DNA of 64,000 nt from Oxalobacteraceae bacterium CAVE-383 (GTDB taxonomy: Bacteria > Pseudomonadota > Gammaproteobacteria > Burkholderiales > Burkholderiaceae_D): the NCBI GenBank assembly GCA_004134995.1, contig REGP01000003.1, positions 372,001 to 436,000 on the forward strand. The letters are read 5' to 3'. Shown here one piece after another: positions 10,056-21,592 of the stretch (position 1 is the first letter of the stretch; every line of letters begins with the position of its first letter). The position numbers and the translations under genes are program-made. Below the pieces are notes generated by a model that searched no databases, was not told the origin of the DNA, and saw only the letters and a list, made by a program, of their open reading frames with translations.

Positions 10056-10613
10056 ATGCAAGACAACGAGAAACCAGTGGCAGCGGATGCTGTTGATCAA
10101 ACGGAAAAGACTGCGGCCATGCCAAATGACACGCCTGATGCGACCGAGGAAAACGAACTGGCCGCGCTGACGCAGCAGCTCAACGCAGCCGAAACCAAAG
10201 CCGCCGAAATGCATGATGCATTCATGCGCGCCAAGGCCGAGTCGGAAAACATCCGCCGCCGCGCGCAGGAAGACATCGCCCGTGCGCATAAATTTGCCGT
10301 GGAAAATTTCGCCGAAAGTCTGCTGCCGGTGAAGGATAGCCTTGAAACCGCCTTGAGAATCGAAGCGCCCTCGATCGAATCGCTGAAGGAGGGTGTCGAA
10401 ATGACGCTGAAACAGCTCTCCGCCGCGTTTGAAAAGAATAAATTGCAGGAAATCAGCCCGGCGGTCGGCGAGAAGCTCGATCCGATGAAACATCAGGCCG
10501 TTTCGGCGGTATCCGCCGAGCAGGAAGCCAATACCGTTGTTGCAGTGTTGCAAAAAGGCTACACCATTTCGGAGCGCCTGCTGCGCCCCGCGCTGGTGAC
10601 CGTGGCGCAATAA
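10056..10613 (+). CDS. grpE: Nucleotide exchange factor GrpE
   Basis: Promotes ADP release from DnaK. 185 residues: a disordered acidic N-terminus, a long coiled-coil region ([40 protein letters not shown]) and the C-terminal beta domain ([43 protein letters not shown]). First of the grpE-dnaK-dnaJ chaperone cluster and preceded by a sigma-32-like promoter. Confidence 0.97.
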   Translation: MQDNEKPVAADAVDQTEKTAAMPNDTPDATEENELAALTQQLNAAETKAAEMHDAFMRAKAESENIRRRAQEDIARAHKFAVENFAESLLPVKDSLETALRIEAPSIESLKEGVEMTLKQLSAAFEKNKLQEISPAVGEKLDPMKHQAVSAVSAEQEANTVVAVLQKGYTISERLLRPALVTVAQ

Positions 10614-10663
10614 GCTTTGCAGTGCGCATCTTCGGATGCAGGCACGAATTTGCGCTGCAACGC

Positions 10664-10691
10664 CTTGAAAGACGGCGCCCGCTACGCATAT
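10664..10691 (+). promoter_or_regulatory. Sigma-32-type promoter upstream of dnaK
   Basis: CTTGAAA (10664-10670), 13-bp spacer, ACGCATAT (10684-10691), which keeps the CATnT core of the sigma-32 -10 box. It lies 63 bp before dnaK, so dnaK can be induced separately from grpE. Confidence 0.65.
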
Positions 10692-10753
10692 TGAATACAA
10701 GTCAATTCACAAATTAAACAGTTACCCCGTCAAGTTATTAAAGGATAAAAATC

Positions 10754-12694
<1,941 letters not shown>

Positions 12695-12723
12695 AAGCAA
12701 GAATGAGCGGGGAAATTCAGTAA

Positions 12724-12782
12724 ACGGCGTACGTCACATACGCCGTGAGAGTCCCGCCATGGTGGCAGCCGCAAGGCTGCCA
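12724..12782 (+). other. Two tandem hairpins between dnaK and dnaJ
   Basis: Two perfect 8-bp stems: ACGGCGTA - 7 bases - TACGCCGT (12724-12746) and TGGCAGCC - GCAA - GGCTGCCA (12763-12782, GNRA tetraloop). Only TTT follows the second, so they are weak terminators at best; they may attenuate dnaJ or protect the dnaK mRNA 3' end. Confidence 0.6.
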
Positions 12783-12856
12783 TTTGGCGTTTCATGTGAA
12801 CGTTTTTTTCGCGACGTTTTTAGTGGCGGGCAATAATCTTTAGGTTTATAGATAAC

Positions 12857-13984
12857 ATGGCGAAACGCGATTTTTACGAAATATTGGGCGTGGCGAAGAA
12901 TGCCTCTGATGAAGAAATCAAGAAGGCCTATCGCAAGCTGGCGATGAAGCATCATCCGGACCGCAATCCGGACAGCAAGGGCGCCGAGGATAAATTCAAG
13001 GAGGTCAAGGAGGCCTACGAAATGCTGTCCGATCAGGACAAGCGCGCAGCCTACGACCGCTACGGCCATGCCGGCGTCGATCCCAACATGGGCGGCGGAG
13101 GCGGAGGCGGCGCCGGCGGTTTCGCCGATGCCTTCGGCGATATTTTCGGCGACATCTTCGGCGGCGGAGGCGGCCGCGGCCGCAGCGGCGGACCGCAAGT
13201 CTATCGCGGCGCCGATCTGCGCTACAACCTCGAAATCACGCTGGAGCAGGCCGCGCACGGCTTCGACACCACGATCCGGGTGCCGTCCTGGGATCAATGC
13301 GAAGTCTGCGACGGCAGCGGCGCCAAGGCCGGCAGCGCGCCGATCACCTGCCCGACCTGCGCCGGCCATGGCCAGGTGCGCATGCAGCAGGGTTTTTTCA
13401 GCATTCAGCAAACCTGTCCGAAGTGCCACGGCAGCGGCAAGATCATTCCCGACCCATGCCCCTCCTGCGGCGGCGCCGGACGCGTCAAGCGCAACAAGAC
13501 GCTCGAAGTCAAGATTCCGGCCGGCATCGACGACGGCATGCGGATCCGTTCCTCGGGCAACGGCGAACCCGGCATGAACGGCGGACCGACCGGCGACCTG
13601 TACGTCGAAATCCATATCAAGCCGCATGAAGTATTCCAGCGCGACGGCGACGACCTGCATTACGAAATGCCGATCTCGTTCGCGCGGGCCGCGCTCGGCG
13701 GCGAAATCGAAGCGCCTACCCTGAATGGCAAGGCATCGTTCTCGATTCCCGAAGGCACGCAATCGGGCAAGACCTTCCGCCTGCGCGGCAAAGGCATCAA
13801 GGGCGTGCGTTCGGCCGTGCCGGGCGATCTGTTCTGCCACGTCGTGGTTGAAACGCCGGTCAAGCTGACCGAGCGTCAGAAAGACCTGCTGCGCGAACTG
13901 GAAACGCTGACTATCGAAGGCGGCGCCAAGCATAGTCCGCAGACGAAGACTTGGAAAGACAAGGTCAAGGAATTTTTCGAGTAG
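12857..13984 (+). CDS. dnaJ: Chaperone protein DnaJ (Hsp40)
   Basis: 375-residue type I J-protein. J domain with HPD (KHHPDRNPD), glycine-rich region ([28 protein letters not shown]), then four zinc-binding CxxCxGxG repeats ([32 protein letters not shown]) and two C-terminal substrate-binding beta domains. Stimulates DnaK ATPase. Confidence 0.98.
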   Translation: MAKRDFYEILGVAKNASDEEIKKAYRKLAMKHHPDRNPDSKGAEDKFKEVKEAYEMLSDQDKRAAYDRYGHAGVDPNMGGGGGGGAGGFADAFGDIFGDIFGGGGGRGRSGGPQVYRGADLRYNLEITLEQAAHGFDTTIRVPSWDQCEVCDGSGAKAGSAPITCPTCAGHGQVRMQQGFFSIQQTCPKCHGSGKIIPDPCPSCGGAGRVKRNKTLEVKIPAGIDDGMRIRSSGNGEPGMNGGPTGDLYVEIHIKPHEVFQRDGDDLHYEMPISFARAALGGEIEAPTLNGKASFSIPEGTQSGKTFRLRGKGIKGVRSAVPGDLFCHVVVETPVKLTERQKDLLRELETLTIEGGAKHSPQTKTWKDKVKEFFE

Positions 13985-14009
13985 ACTCAGGGGTCGTTTT
14001 TTTTAGCGG

Positions 14010-14696
14010 ATGAATATGACAGAAAAAAAACAGGATCTGGTACAACAAATGTTGTTGCAGAGTAATAAGGATTGGGCCGCCGGCATTACCGCAAGGGATC
14101 CGGGGTTTTTCCAGAAATTGGCGGGGCAGCGCTCGCCTGAATATTTATGGATAGGCTGTTCCGACAATCGCGTTCCGGCCAACGATTTGCTGGGCCTGAT
14201 GCCGGGCGAATTGTTCGTGCACCGGAATATCGCCAACGTCGTGGTGCACACCGATCTGAATTGTTTGTCGGTGCTGCAGTTCGCGGTGGATGTGCTGAAG
14301 GTCAAGCATGTGATCGTCTGCGGCCATTACAACTGTTCGGGCGTGCATGCGGCATTGACGCAGCGCCGGGTCGGCCTGGCGGACAACTGGCTGCAGCATG
14401 TGCAGGACGTGCACGAAAAGCACGCGCATTGCTTCCATGAATCGATGAACGAACGCACGCGCCACGACCGGCTGTGCGAATTGAACGCGCTGGAACAGGT
14501 CGACAATGTCTGCCGCAGCTCGATCGTGCGCGACGCCTGGGAGCGCGGCCAGGAATTGGCGATTCACAGTTTGATCTACGGCGTCGGCGACGGCCTGCTG
14601 CGGGCTTTGTGCCCTGCGATCGACAATGCCGAAGAAGGCGCGCAGTATGTGAGGGCTGCCCTGGCGGAATATGCGGATTTGCCGGCATCGAAGTAA
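14010..14696 (+). CDS. can: Beta-class carbonic anhydrase
   Basis: Interconverts CO2 and bicarbonate. Zinc ligands are visible: C50 of CSDNRVPA with D52/R54 dyad, and H106/C109 of CGHYNCSG. 228 residues. ATG 14016 is an alternative start two codons in. Ends before a strong terminator shared with panB. Confidence 0.95.
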   Translation: MNMTEKKQDLVQQMLLQSNKDWAAGITARDPGFFQKLAGQRSPEYLWIGCSDNRVPANDLLGLMPGELFVHRNIANVVVHTDLNCLSVLQFAVDVLKVKHVIVCGHYNCSGVHAALTQRRVGLADNWLQHVQDVHEKHAHCFHESMNERTRHDRLCELNALEQVDNVCRSSIVRDAWERGQELAIHSLIYGVGDGLLRALCPAIDNAEEGAQYVRAALAEYADLPASK

Positions 14697-14718
14697 ATCG
14701 TCGAATCGGCCTTTCAAT

Positions 14719-14755
14719 AAAAAGCGGCGGTGGAAATTTCCACCGCCGCTTTTTT
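14719..14755. terminator. Bidirectional terminator between can and panB
   Basis: Long perfect stem GCGGCGGTGGAAA / TTTCCACCGCCGC flanked by AAAAA and TTTTTT, positioned between the convergent can and panB stops. Confidence 0.92.
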
Positions 14756-14788
14756 ATCGCCCCTGATGCCTGACGCCTGGCAAGGACT

Positions 14789-15631
14789 TCAGAAGCAGTG
14801 TTCCGGCGCCGGGAAGCTGCCGTCCTTGACCGCCGCCACATAGGCGCTGACGGCCGCGGCGATGCTGTCCGACCCTTCCATGAAATTGCGCACGAAGCGC
14901 GCCTTGCGGCCCGGGAAGGCGCCGAGCATGTCGTGCATTACCAGCACCTGGCCGTCGCAATCGACGCCGGCGCCGATGCCGATGGTCGGCATGTGCAGCG
15001 CATCCGACAGCTCCTTGCCGAGCTGCGCCGGAATCGCTTCCAGCACCACCATGCAGGCGCCCGCCTGTTGCAGCGCCAGCGCGTCGGCCATCATGCGTTC
15101 GGCCGCCGCCGCGGTCTTGCCCTGCACCTTGTAGCCGCCCATCAGATGGACCGATTGCGGCGTCAGGCCGATATGGGCGCAGACCGGAATGGCGCGCTCG
15201 TAAAGATATTGAATGGTTTCGGCCAGCCACGCGCCGCCTTCGATCTTGACCATATGCGCGCCGGCCTGGATCAGCCGCGTCGCATTGCGGCAGGCCGCCT
15301 CCGGTGTGGAATAAGTGCCGAACGGCATATCCGTCACCAGTAGCGCGGTGCGGTTGCCGCGCGCCACGCAGGCGGTGTGATAGGCCATTTCCTCCAGCGT
15401 GACCGGCAAGGTCGAATCGTGGCCCTGGCATACCATGCCGAGCGAGTCGCCGACCAGCAGGATTTCGACGCCGCAGTTGTCCATCAGGCTCGCGAAACTG
15501 GCGTCGTAGCAGGTCAGCATGGTCAGCTTTTCGCCTTTGTCGCACAGTGCCTGGAGCTGCGGCATGGTGACCGGCTTGCTGCGTGCGCTGCTTTCCGTAT
15601 TCCCTGTTTTTTCCTGTATGTACCCAGCCAT
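14789..15631 (-). CDS. panB: 3-methyl-2-oxobutanoate hydroxymethyltransferase
   Basis: First committed step of pantothenate synthesis: transfers a hydroxymethyl group from methylene-THF to 2-oxoisovalerate. Characteristic blocks include [29 protein letters not shown], the metal-binding DSLG, KIEGG and [19 protein letters not shown]. Start chosen at ATG 15631 ([10 protein letters not shown]), with GGAG upstream, giving 280 residues; a TTG further upstream is less likely. panC and panD are not next to it. It follows folK in the same direction after 80 bp. Confidence 0.96.
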   Translation of the reverse strand: MAGYIQEKTGNTESSARSKPVTMPQLQALCDKGEKLTMLTCYDASFASLMDNCGVEILLVGDSLGMVCQGHDSTLPVTLEEMAYHTACVARGNRTALLVTDMPFGTYSTPEAACRNATRLIQAGAHMVKIEGGAWLAETIQYLYERAIPVCAHIGLTPQSVHLMGGYKVQGKTAAAAERMMADALALQQAGACMVVLEAIPAQLGKELSDALHMPTIGIGAGVDCDGQVLVMHDMLGAFPGRKARFVRNFMEGSDSIAAAVSAYVAAVKDGSFPAPEHCF

Positions 15632-15711
15632 CTTCGCTACTCCGATTCGGTGATCCAATTAATAAGCGCAACTTCTGAAAAGTGAAATATACAGCACCGA
15701 GGCGTTTCGTT

Positions 15712-16209
15712 TTATTCCGGCGCGGAAGGCAGGCGTTCGATGCGCTGATCGCCGACTTTGGCGGCAAAGCCGCGCGCCGGCCCCAGCGCGGGAATCGCCA
15801 GGTCCGGCGCGATTTCCAGCAAAGGCAGCAGGACGAAGGCGCGCAGCGTCAGGCCGGGATGCGGCACGGTCAGCAGCGGCGTTGCTATGCGCTGCCCGCC
15901 GTACAGCAGAAGATCCAGGTCGAGCGTGCGCGGCGCATGGAAGTAGGGACGTTCGCGCCCGAACGCCTGTTCGATCGCCTGCAGCTCGGCCAGCAGCTGC
16001 AGCGGCGCCAGCGTGGTCGTTATCGCCGCGACGGCATTGATGTAATCGCCGCCGTCGGCCTCGAAGGGCGCGCTGCGGTAAAGCGAGGAATGGCGCAGCG
16101 GGCGGCTGGCGGGCAATTGCGCCAGGCGTTCGATGGCCAGCGCGACCGAAGCCCGTGCATCGCCCAGATTGGCGCCGATGCCGATATACGCGATAACGCA
16201 GTCTTCCAT
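15712..16209 (-). CDS. folK: 2-amino-4-hydroxy-6-hydroxymethyldihydropteridine pyrophosphokinase
   Basis: Folate pathway kinase (HPPK). 165 residues with AYIGIGANLGDARASV at the N-terminus, YRSAPFEADGGDYINAVA, and the catalytic stretch RERPYFHAPRTLDLDLLLYG followed by VPHPGLTLRAFVLLPLLEIAP. Sits 21 bp after pcnB in the hda-HAD-pcnB-folK run. Confidence 0.97.
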   Translation of the reverse strand: MEDCVIAYIGIGANLGDARASVALAIERLAQLPASRPLRHSSLYRSAPFEADGGDYINAVAAITTTLAPLQLLAELQAIEQAFGRERPYFHAPRTLDLDLLLYGGQRIATPLLTVPHPGLTLRAFVLLPLLEIAPDLAIPALGPARGFAAKVGDQRIERLPSAPE

Positions 16210-16230
16210 GTCAGCGGGAACAGCCCGGCC

Positions 16231-17586
16231 TCAAGCCTCGCCGGCGGGGGAACCGGCCGGTTTGGCCCGGCTCGGACGGCGGCGGCGTTTCTTGGCGGGC
16301 GCTGCGCCTTCTTCTTTCGGCTTTTGCGCCAGCAGCGTTTCGCGGCCCGGCCCATCGGCGTCGATGAAGTCGGTCCACCATTGGCCGATCGCCGGATCGA
16401 TTTCGCCCGAAGCGCAGCGCAGCAGCAGGAAATCGTAGCCGGCGCGCAGGCGCAGATGCTCCAGCAGCTTGTAAGGCGATTTGCCGATGCGGCGCTCGAA
16501 GCGCGGCTGCATGGCCCAGATGTCGCGCATGTCGCTGGCGATCTTGCGCTGCAGCGCCAGTTTTTCGGTTTGCGCGTTGAGCACATCGTCGGCGGCCAAG
16601 TGCAGCGCCGGGATCGGATATTCGCCGGCGGCCTGGTAGGCGCGCCATTTTTCCAGCACCTGATGCCACAGCAGCGACGCAAACAGGAAGCCCGGCGACA
16701 CCGGTTTGCCCTGCATGATGCGGGCATCGGTATTGCTCAGCGCCAGGGTCACGAATTTTTCGCCCATCGGCTGCTCCAGCACCACGTCGAGCAAAGGCAG
16801 CAGGCCGTGATGCAGGCCTTCCTTGCGCAGTTGCTGCAGGCAGGCCAGCGCATGGCCGCTCATCAGCAGCTTCAGCATTTCGTCGAAGATGCGGGCGGCG
16901 GGAACGTTGTTGATCAGCGGCGCCATCACCTTGATCGGCGCGGCGGTTTCAGGCGCAATGGTGAATTTCAGCTTGGCGGCGAAGCGCGCCGCGCGCAGCA
17001 TGCGCACCGGGTCTTCGCGGTAGCGCGCTTCCGGCACGCCGATGATGCGCAGCGTCTTGGCGCGCATGTCGGCGATGCCGCCGTGGTAGTCCAGCACGGT
17101 CTGCGTGGCCGGATCGTAATACATTGCATTGATGGTGAAATCGCGGCGCACCGCATCTTCATGTTGCGAGCCGAAGGTGTTGTCGCGCAGCACGCGGCCG
17201 TGTTCGTCTTTCGGCGCGCCGTCCAGCACGGTGCCGCGGAAGGTGGTGACTTCGATCAGTTCCTGGCCGAACATCACGTGCACGATCTGGAAGCGCTTGC
17301 CGATGATGAAGGCGCGCCGGAACAGGCGCTTGACCTGTTCCGGCGTGGCGTTGGTGGCGACGTCGAAATCCTTGGGCTTGACCGGCAGCAGCAGATCGCG
17401 CACGGCGCCGCCGACGATGAATGCCTTGAAGCCGGCCTGCTGCAGGGTATCGGTGACGCGGATCGCGTTCGGCGAAACCAGCTTGGGATCGATGCCGTGT
17501 TCCTTGGCATGCAGCACCGTCGGCTCGGTCGGATCGCTGACTTTCTTGTTTTTGCCCAGAATCGAGCGGATCAGCTTTTTAATCAT
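16231..17586 (-). CDS. pcnB: Poly(A) polymerase I
   Basis: Adds poly(A) tails to RNA 3' ends for decay. 451 residues. Class II nucleotidyltransferase signature GGAVRDLLL (59-67) followed by DFD catalytic aspartates (73-75), then the RRDFTINAMYYD and MLRAARFAAKL blocks that distinguish tRNA-nucleotidyltransferase/PAP family members. C-terminus basic (KKRRRRPSRAKPAG), as in PcnB rather than CCA-adding enzymes. ATG overlaps the stop of the HAD gene by 8 bp. Confidence 0.95.
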   Translation of the reverse strand: MIKKLIRSILGKNKKVSDPTEPTVLHAKEHGIDPKLVSPNAIRVTDTLQQAGFKAFIVGGAVRDLLLPVKPKDFDVATNATPEQVKRLFRRAFIIGKRFQIVHVMFGQELIEVTTFRGTVLDGAPKDEHGRVLRDNTFGSQHEDAVRRDFTINAMYYDPATQTVLDYHGGIADMRAKTLRIIGVPEARYREDPVRMLRAARFAAKLKFTIAPETAAPIKVMAPLINNVPAARIFDEMLKLLMSGHALACLQQLRKEGLHHGLLPLLDVVLEQPMGEKFVTLALSNTDARIMQGKPVSPGFLFASLLWHQVLEKWRAYQAAGEYPIPALHLAADDVLNAQTEKLALQRKIASDMRDIWAMQPRFERRIGKSPYKLLEHLRLRAGYDFLLLRCASGEIDPAIGQWWTDFIDADGPGRETLLAQKPKEEGAAPAKKRRRRPSRAKPAGSPAGEA

Positions 17587-18262
17587 GGGAAGGGGTATCG
17601 AAAAGATTCAGGATCGGCCAGCCGTGCGCAATTGCGTGGGCCGCCAGTTTGGGGTTGGGATTGGTTGCGACCGGGTCGCTGACCAGGGCCATCAGGGGAA
17701 TGTCGTTCTGGGAATCGCTGTAGAAATAGCTGCGCTCGAAATCGGCCAGCGATTTGCCCATCTGCGCCAGCCAGGCCTTGGTATGCGTGATTTTGCCCTC
17801 GGCGAAGGTGGGCGTTCCCAGCAGCTTGCCGGTCAGGCTGCCGTCGGGCAGCATTTCGGGACGGGCGGCGATCAGGTGTTCGACATTGAACGCTTCGGCG
17901 ATCGGGCCGGTGACGAAGCTGTTGGTGGCCGTGACGATGGCCACCAGGTCGCCGGCATCCAGATGTTTCCGCACCAGTTTCAGGGCGGCGGGCGCGAGCG
18001 CGGGCTGGATCACGGTTTCCATGAACTGCCGGTGCCACTGGTCCAGCTGGCTGCGCGGAAAGCGGGCCAGCGTGCCCAATGCGAATTCGAGGTATTTCAC
18101 CGGATCGAGCGTGCCGGCCTGGTAATGCGCATACCACTCGTCATTGCTTTTGCGGAAGGCTTCGGCGTCGATCGCGCCGGTCGAGGCCAGGAAATCGCCC
18201 CATTCGTGGTCGGAATCTATCGGCAGGATGGTGTGATCGAGATCGAATAATGCGAGATTCAT
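17579..18262 (-). CDS. HAD-IB family hydrolase (SerB/CicA-like phosphatase)
   Basis: 227-residue HAD phosphatase. Starts MNLALFDLDHT with catalytic D7 and D9, a helical cap, VTATNSFVT (motif II) and SYFYSDSQNDIPLM (motif IV). The family includes phosphoserine phosphatases and uncharacterised phosphatases; substrate cannot be told. Start at 18262 overlaps the hda stop by 4 bp (ATGA), so the much longer open frame extending upstream across hda is an artefact. Confidence 0.92.
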   Translation of the reverse strand: MNLALFDLDHTILPIDSDHEWGDFLASTGAIDAEAFRKSNDEWYAHYQAGTLDPVKYLEFALGTLARFPRSQLDQWHRQFMETVIQPALAPAALKLVRKHLDAGDLVAIVTATNSFVTGPIAEAFNVEHLIAARPEMLPDGSLTGKLLGTPTFAEGKITHTKAWLAQMGKSLADFERSYFYSDSQNDIPLMALVSDPVATNPNPKLAAHAIAHGWPILNLFDTPSHD

Positions 18263-18987
18263 AGAGTGCGTTCTTGTAATTCCATTTGTAAAAGACTGCG
18301 CAGCAGGGGCAGCGTGATGGGCCGCTTGGTTTCCAGCGAGTAGCGGTCCAGCGCTTCCAGCATCGCCGACAGGGAACGCATGTCGCGCCGGAAATGCGTA
18401 ATCAGGTAAGGCAGCAGCCCCGGCGACAGTATCATGCCACGCGCGGCGGCGGCCTGGGTCAGCGCGTCGATCTTTTCTTCGTCGCTGAGGCCCTGAATCT
18501 GATAAATCAGGCCCCAGCCGAGCCGGGTGCGCAGATCCTCGCGCACTTTCAGCTGCGCCGGCGCGCTTTCGCCGGCGCCGACCAGGAAGCCGCCCTGCTC
18601 GCGGATCCGGTTGAACAGGTTGAAAGCGTCGATTTGGGCGGAGGCGGACAAGCGCTCGCAATCGTCGATCAGATAGACCGATACCGCCGGATCGTAATCG
18701 AAGGCTGCTCCGGAGGCATCGCCGCCGATATAGCGGCCTTTTCCGGCGGCGGCCGCGGCCAGCGCGTGCAGCAGGTGGCTTTTGCCCGAACCGTCTTCGC
18801 CCCACAGGTAGATGAAACGGTCGCCGGCGGCGTCGGCCGCTCCCGCCGCGGACCCGGCTTTGGCCGCTTTGGCTGCATTGACGCCGATTTCTTTCAGCAA
18901 ATGGCAGGCTTCGACGTTGCGGCCGATCACGAAGGTCTCGAAATCGGGTGACCGCTCTGCGCTTAAATCGAGGAGTAATTGTCTCAT
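18259..18987 (-). CDS. hda: DnaA-homologue Hda, regulatory inactivator of DnaA
   Basis: AAA+ protein related to DnaA domain III that, with the beta clamp, stimulates DnaA-ATP hydrolysis after initiation. 242 residues start with MRQLLLDLS, which matches a clamp-binding QLxLx(L/F) peptide. Walker A is GEDGSGKSHLL and the Walker B position reads VYLIDDCERL; box VII/sensor region near RTRLGWG. A 17-residue alanine/lysine-rich insert (AAKAAKAGSAAGAADAA) lies before Walker A. Divergent from purM, the usual arrangement, though the permease gene often found between them in related bacteria is not present. Confidence 0.94.
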   Translation of the reverse strand: MRQLLLDLSAERSPDFETFVIGRNVEACHLLKEIGVNAAKAAKAGSAAGAADAAGDRFIYLWGEDGSGKSHLLHALAAAAAGKGRYIGGDASGAAFDYDPAVSVYLIDDCERLSASAQIDAFNLFNRIREQGGFLVGAGESAPAQLKVREDLRTRLGWGLIYQIQGLSDEEKIDALTQAAAARGMILSPGLLPYLITHFRRDMRSLSAMLEALDRYSLETKRPITLPLLRSLLQMELQERTL

Positions 18988-19161
18988 ACAGACTGGTGAA
19001 ATGGTTCTCGGAACCTGTCCTTCGACGCGCGCTGCGGATCGACAACAGGTTCTTAAAGGTGTCGCTAACAGGAAGGGTTTGATAAAATCACGCTTTTGGC
19101 GAATTTCTTCGTTTTTTGCCCCACCGCTATTTTACCGCTGCTTATCGCTGCCAGACACATC

Positions 19162-20205
19162 ATGACATCATCCTCGAAGATTTCTCTCTCCTACCGCGAC
19201 GCCGGCGTCGACATCGAAGCCGGCGATGCCCTGGTCGAAGCGATCAAGCCGCTGGCCAAGCGCACCTCGCGCGAAGGCGTACTGGGCGGCATCGGCGGTT
19301 TCGGCGCCTTGTTCGAAATCAGCAAGAAATTCAAGGAACCGGTGCTGGTATCGGGCACCGACGGCGTCGGCACCAAGCTGAAACTGGCGTTTTTGCTGAA
19401 TCGCCACGATACGGTCGGCATCGACCTTGTGGCCATGAGCGTCAACGATATCCTGGTGCAGGGCGCCGAACCGCTGTTTTTCCTGGATTATTTCGCCTGC
19501 GGCAAGCTTGACGTGGCCAGCGCCACCGACGTGGTGCGGGGCATCGCCAACGGCTGCGAACAGGCCGGCTGTGCGCTGATCGGCGGCGAAACCGCCGAAA
19601 TGCCGAGCATGTATCCCGACGGCGAATACGATCTGGCCGGTTTTGCGGTCGGCGCGGTGGAAAAATCGAAGATCATCGACGGCAGCAAGATCAAGCCGGG
19701 CGACGTGGTGCTGGGCATGGCCTCGTCCGGCGCGCATTCGAACGGCTATTCGCTGGTGCGCAAGATCCTGGAAGTCGCCAAGCCCGACCTGAACGCGGAT
19801 TTCCATGGCCGCAAGCTGGCCGACGTGCTGATGCAGCCGACCCGCATCTACGTCAAGCCGCTGCTGGCGCTGATGGCGAGCATGGAAGTCAAGGGCATGG
19901 TGCATATTACCGGCGGCGGCCTGCTGGAAAACGTGCCGCGCGTGCTGCAGCCGCACCTGACGGCCGTATTGCAGCGCGATGCCTGGACCATGCCGCCGCT
20001 GTTTACATGGCTGCAGGAGCATGGCGGCGTGGCGGATGCCGAAATGCACCGCGTCTTCAATTGCGGCATCGGCATGACGGTCATCGTGGCGCCGGAAAAC
20101 GCGGACGCCGCGTTGGCGCAGTTGCGGGCCGCCGGCGAAACGGTTACGCGCATCGGCGAGATCCGCGAACGCGCCGAAGGCGAAGCGCAGACGATTGTTC
20201 TGTAA
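19162..20205 (+). CDS. purM: Phosphoribosylformylglycinamidine cyclo-ligase (AIR synthetase)
   Basis: Fifth step of purine synthesis, making AIR from FGAM and ATP. Start at ATG 19162 ([21 protein letters not shown]), giving 347 residues; upstream extension is out of family. Conserved [41 protein letters not shown] and GGETAEMP blocks present. A TAAAAT -10-like box is at 19083. Ends in front of a terminator shared with Anbu. Confidence 0.97.
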   Translation: MTSSSKISLSYRDAGVDIEAGDALVEAIKPLAKRTSREGVLGGIGGFGALFEISKKFKEPVLVSGTDGVGTKLKLAFLLNRHDTVGIDLVAMSVNDILVQGAEPLFFLDYFACGKLDVASATDVVRGIANGCEQAGCALIGGETAEMPSMYPDGEYDLAGFAVGAVEKSKIIDGSKIKPGDVVLGMASSGAHSNGYSLVRKILEVAKPDLNADFHGRKLADVLMQPTRIYVKPLLALMASMEVKGMVHITGGGLLENVPRVLQPHLTAVLQRDAWTMPPLFTWLQEHGGVADAEMHRVFNCGIGMTVIVAPENADAALAQLRAAGETVTRIGEIRERAEGEAQTIVL

Positions 20206-20239
20206 TCGGTGCAGACGCGCAGTCAGCTAATCCACAAGA

Positions 20240-20280
20240 AAATCGGGCCCCGGATCGTTATGCGATCCGGGGCCCGATTT
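20240..20280. terminator. Bidirectional terminator between purM and Anbu genes
   Basis: 18-bp stem AAATCGGGCCCCGGATCG / CGATCCGGGGCCCGATTT with a 5-base loop, followed by ATTTT rightward and TTCTTG leftward, between convergent stops. Confidence 0.88.
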
Positions 20281-20311
20281 ATTTTGATTTCGTTATTTGC
20301 CTGGTCTTTGC

Positions 20312-21187
20312 CTAGTATTGCTCGGAATTCGGCTTCTGGTGCGCCAGCGTCTGCAGCGGCACCGGATGCGCATCGCGCGCCAGGCCGGCCGGCGGCGCCA
20401 CGCGCACCGGCGTATTGCCGTGATTGATGCCCGACAGGACGTTGTCCTTGGTTTCGGGCGCAGCGTCCCAGACCGGATCGGCGGTGGTTTCAAACACGCG
20501 CTTCAACTGATCGCCCCAAGTATTGCGGATCATCTGGAAATACTGGTTGCGCTCGTCGATGGTCACGAAATGGCTGACCGCCAGTTGATCTTTTTCATAC
20601 AGCAGCAAATCCAGCGGCAGGCCGACTGAAATATTCGAACGCAGCGTTGAATCCATGGAAATCAAGGCTGCCTTGGCCGCTTCGTCGAGCGTCGTGCTCG
20701 GCCGCACCACGCGGTCCAGGATCGGCTTGCCGTATTTCGCTTCGCCGATCTGGAAATACAGGTTTTCTTCGTGCGATTCGATGAAATTGCCGGCCGCATA
20801 CATCTGGAACAGCCGGCATTGCTCGCCCTTGATCTGGCCGCCGAAAATGATGCTGACATTGAAATCGATGCCGAACTTGTGCAGTTCTTCGGCATCGCGG
20901 TCGTGCGCCTGGCGGATCGCGTCGCCCAGGATCTGCGCCGCCTCGTACATCGACTTCGCGGTCCACAGATTATGCCCCTCGGCATTGCTGCGGTCGGCCA
21001 CGATCTGGCGGATCGACTGCGAAATCGACAAATTGCCGGCCGTCATCAGCACCATCACCCGCTCGCCCGGAATTTCATAGACATTCATCTTGCGATAAGT
21101 GCCGATCTGATCCACGCCCGCGTTGGTGCGCGAGTCGGACAGAAAAACCAGGCCGTCGTTGAGGCGGAGCGCCACACAGTAAGTCAT
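20312..21187 (-). CDS. Anbu, bacterial proteasome-type peptidase (COG3484)
   Basis: Ntn-hydrolase of the proteasome/HslV superfamily. After removal of Met the chain begins with Thr1 (TYCVALRL); D17, R19 and K32 (SDSRTNAG... YRKM) match the catalytic set expected for proteasome-like enzymes. 291 residues, longer than HslV or a 20S beta subunit, fits Anbu, with a proline-rich C-terminal tail. Anbu genes typically neighbour circularly permuted ATP-grasp, alpha-E and transglutaminase genes; here those are on the same strand but 6.4 kb away, beyond inserted cargo. A diverged fragment of an Anbu gene is at 22485-22558. Peptidase substrate and activity are unproven. Confidence 0.93.
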   Translation of the reverse strand: MTYCVALRLNDGLVFLSDSRTNAGVDQIGTYRKMNVYEIPGERVMVLMTAGNLSISQSIRQIVADRSNAEGHNLWTAKSMYEAAQILGDAIRQAHDRDAEELHKFGIDFNVSIIFGGQIKGEQCRLFQMYAAGNFIESHEENLYFQIGEAKYGKPILDRVVRPSTTLDEAAKAALISMDSTLRSNISVGLPLDLLLYEKDQLAVSHFVTIDERNQYFQMIRNTWGDQLKRVFETTADPVWDAAPETKDNVLSGINHGNTPVRVAPPAGLARDAHPVPLQTLAHQKPNSEQY

Positions 21188-21281
21188 GATGTTGATTAGC
21201 AGGGTAAAAACCGTATTTTACCGGATTGTCGAACCGACATTTCAATGAACAGATTGGCGAATAAGGGCCTTATAGGGGAAT

Positions 21282-21316
21282 AAAAAAAGCCGATGCAATA
21301 ATTGCATCGGCTTTTG
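21282..21316 (-). terminator. Orphan intrinsic terminator in the divergent Anbu/SDR gap
   Basis: Stem AAAAGCCGATGCAAT / ATTGCATCGGCTTTT with a seven-T run on the leftward strand. It lies upstream of both flanking genes, where no terminator is expected, and 15 bp after an orphan leftward stop codon (21331). Confidence 0.85.
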
Positions 21317-21330
21317 CGCAAGTTTTTGTA

Positions 21331-21420
21331 TTAAAACGATTTTTTGCCTTTTTTCAGGCTTGCCGCGGGCTTCAGACTACCGGTATTGGCTCGGACTTGC
21401 GGCCGAAACCGGGAGAAATT
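21331..21420 (-). pseudogene. 3' end of a lost leftward gene (remnant)
   Basis: Reading leftward, the open frame ends ...VRANTGSLKPAASLKKGKKSF-stop immediately before the orphan terminator, as a real gene end would. No plausible start or recognisable family is found upstream. The whole 405-bp gap 21188-21592 otherwise contains no gene and appears more AT-rich than its surroundings. The family of the remnant was not recognised; the call rests on the lysine-rich end plus terminator only. Confidence 0.35.
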
Positions 21421-21592
21421 CCCAATGATTCAGCATCCAATCCTGGGAAAGTGGCGCAGCATGGACAAGGCATTTCTGCATCAGTAAAAGTAAAGCGGCG
21501 ACTGTAAAAAGTCCCAGTAAGGACGGCGAGGCATTTCGTGTGAACCTTCTCCAAATCGGTATTCGCCGAAATGATATTGGTAGGGTAATGAA

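Noticed and set aside
17579-19045. 488-codon leftward frame joining the HAD phosphatase to sequence over hda
   Set aside because: The upstream half is a shadow of hda; the HAD protein has a proper ATG at 18262 with ATGA overlap to hda.
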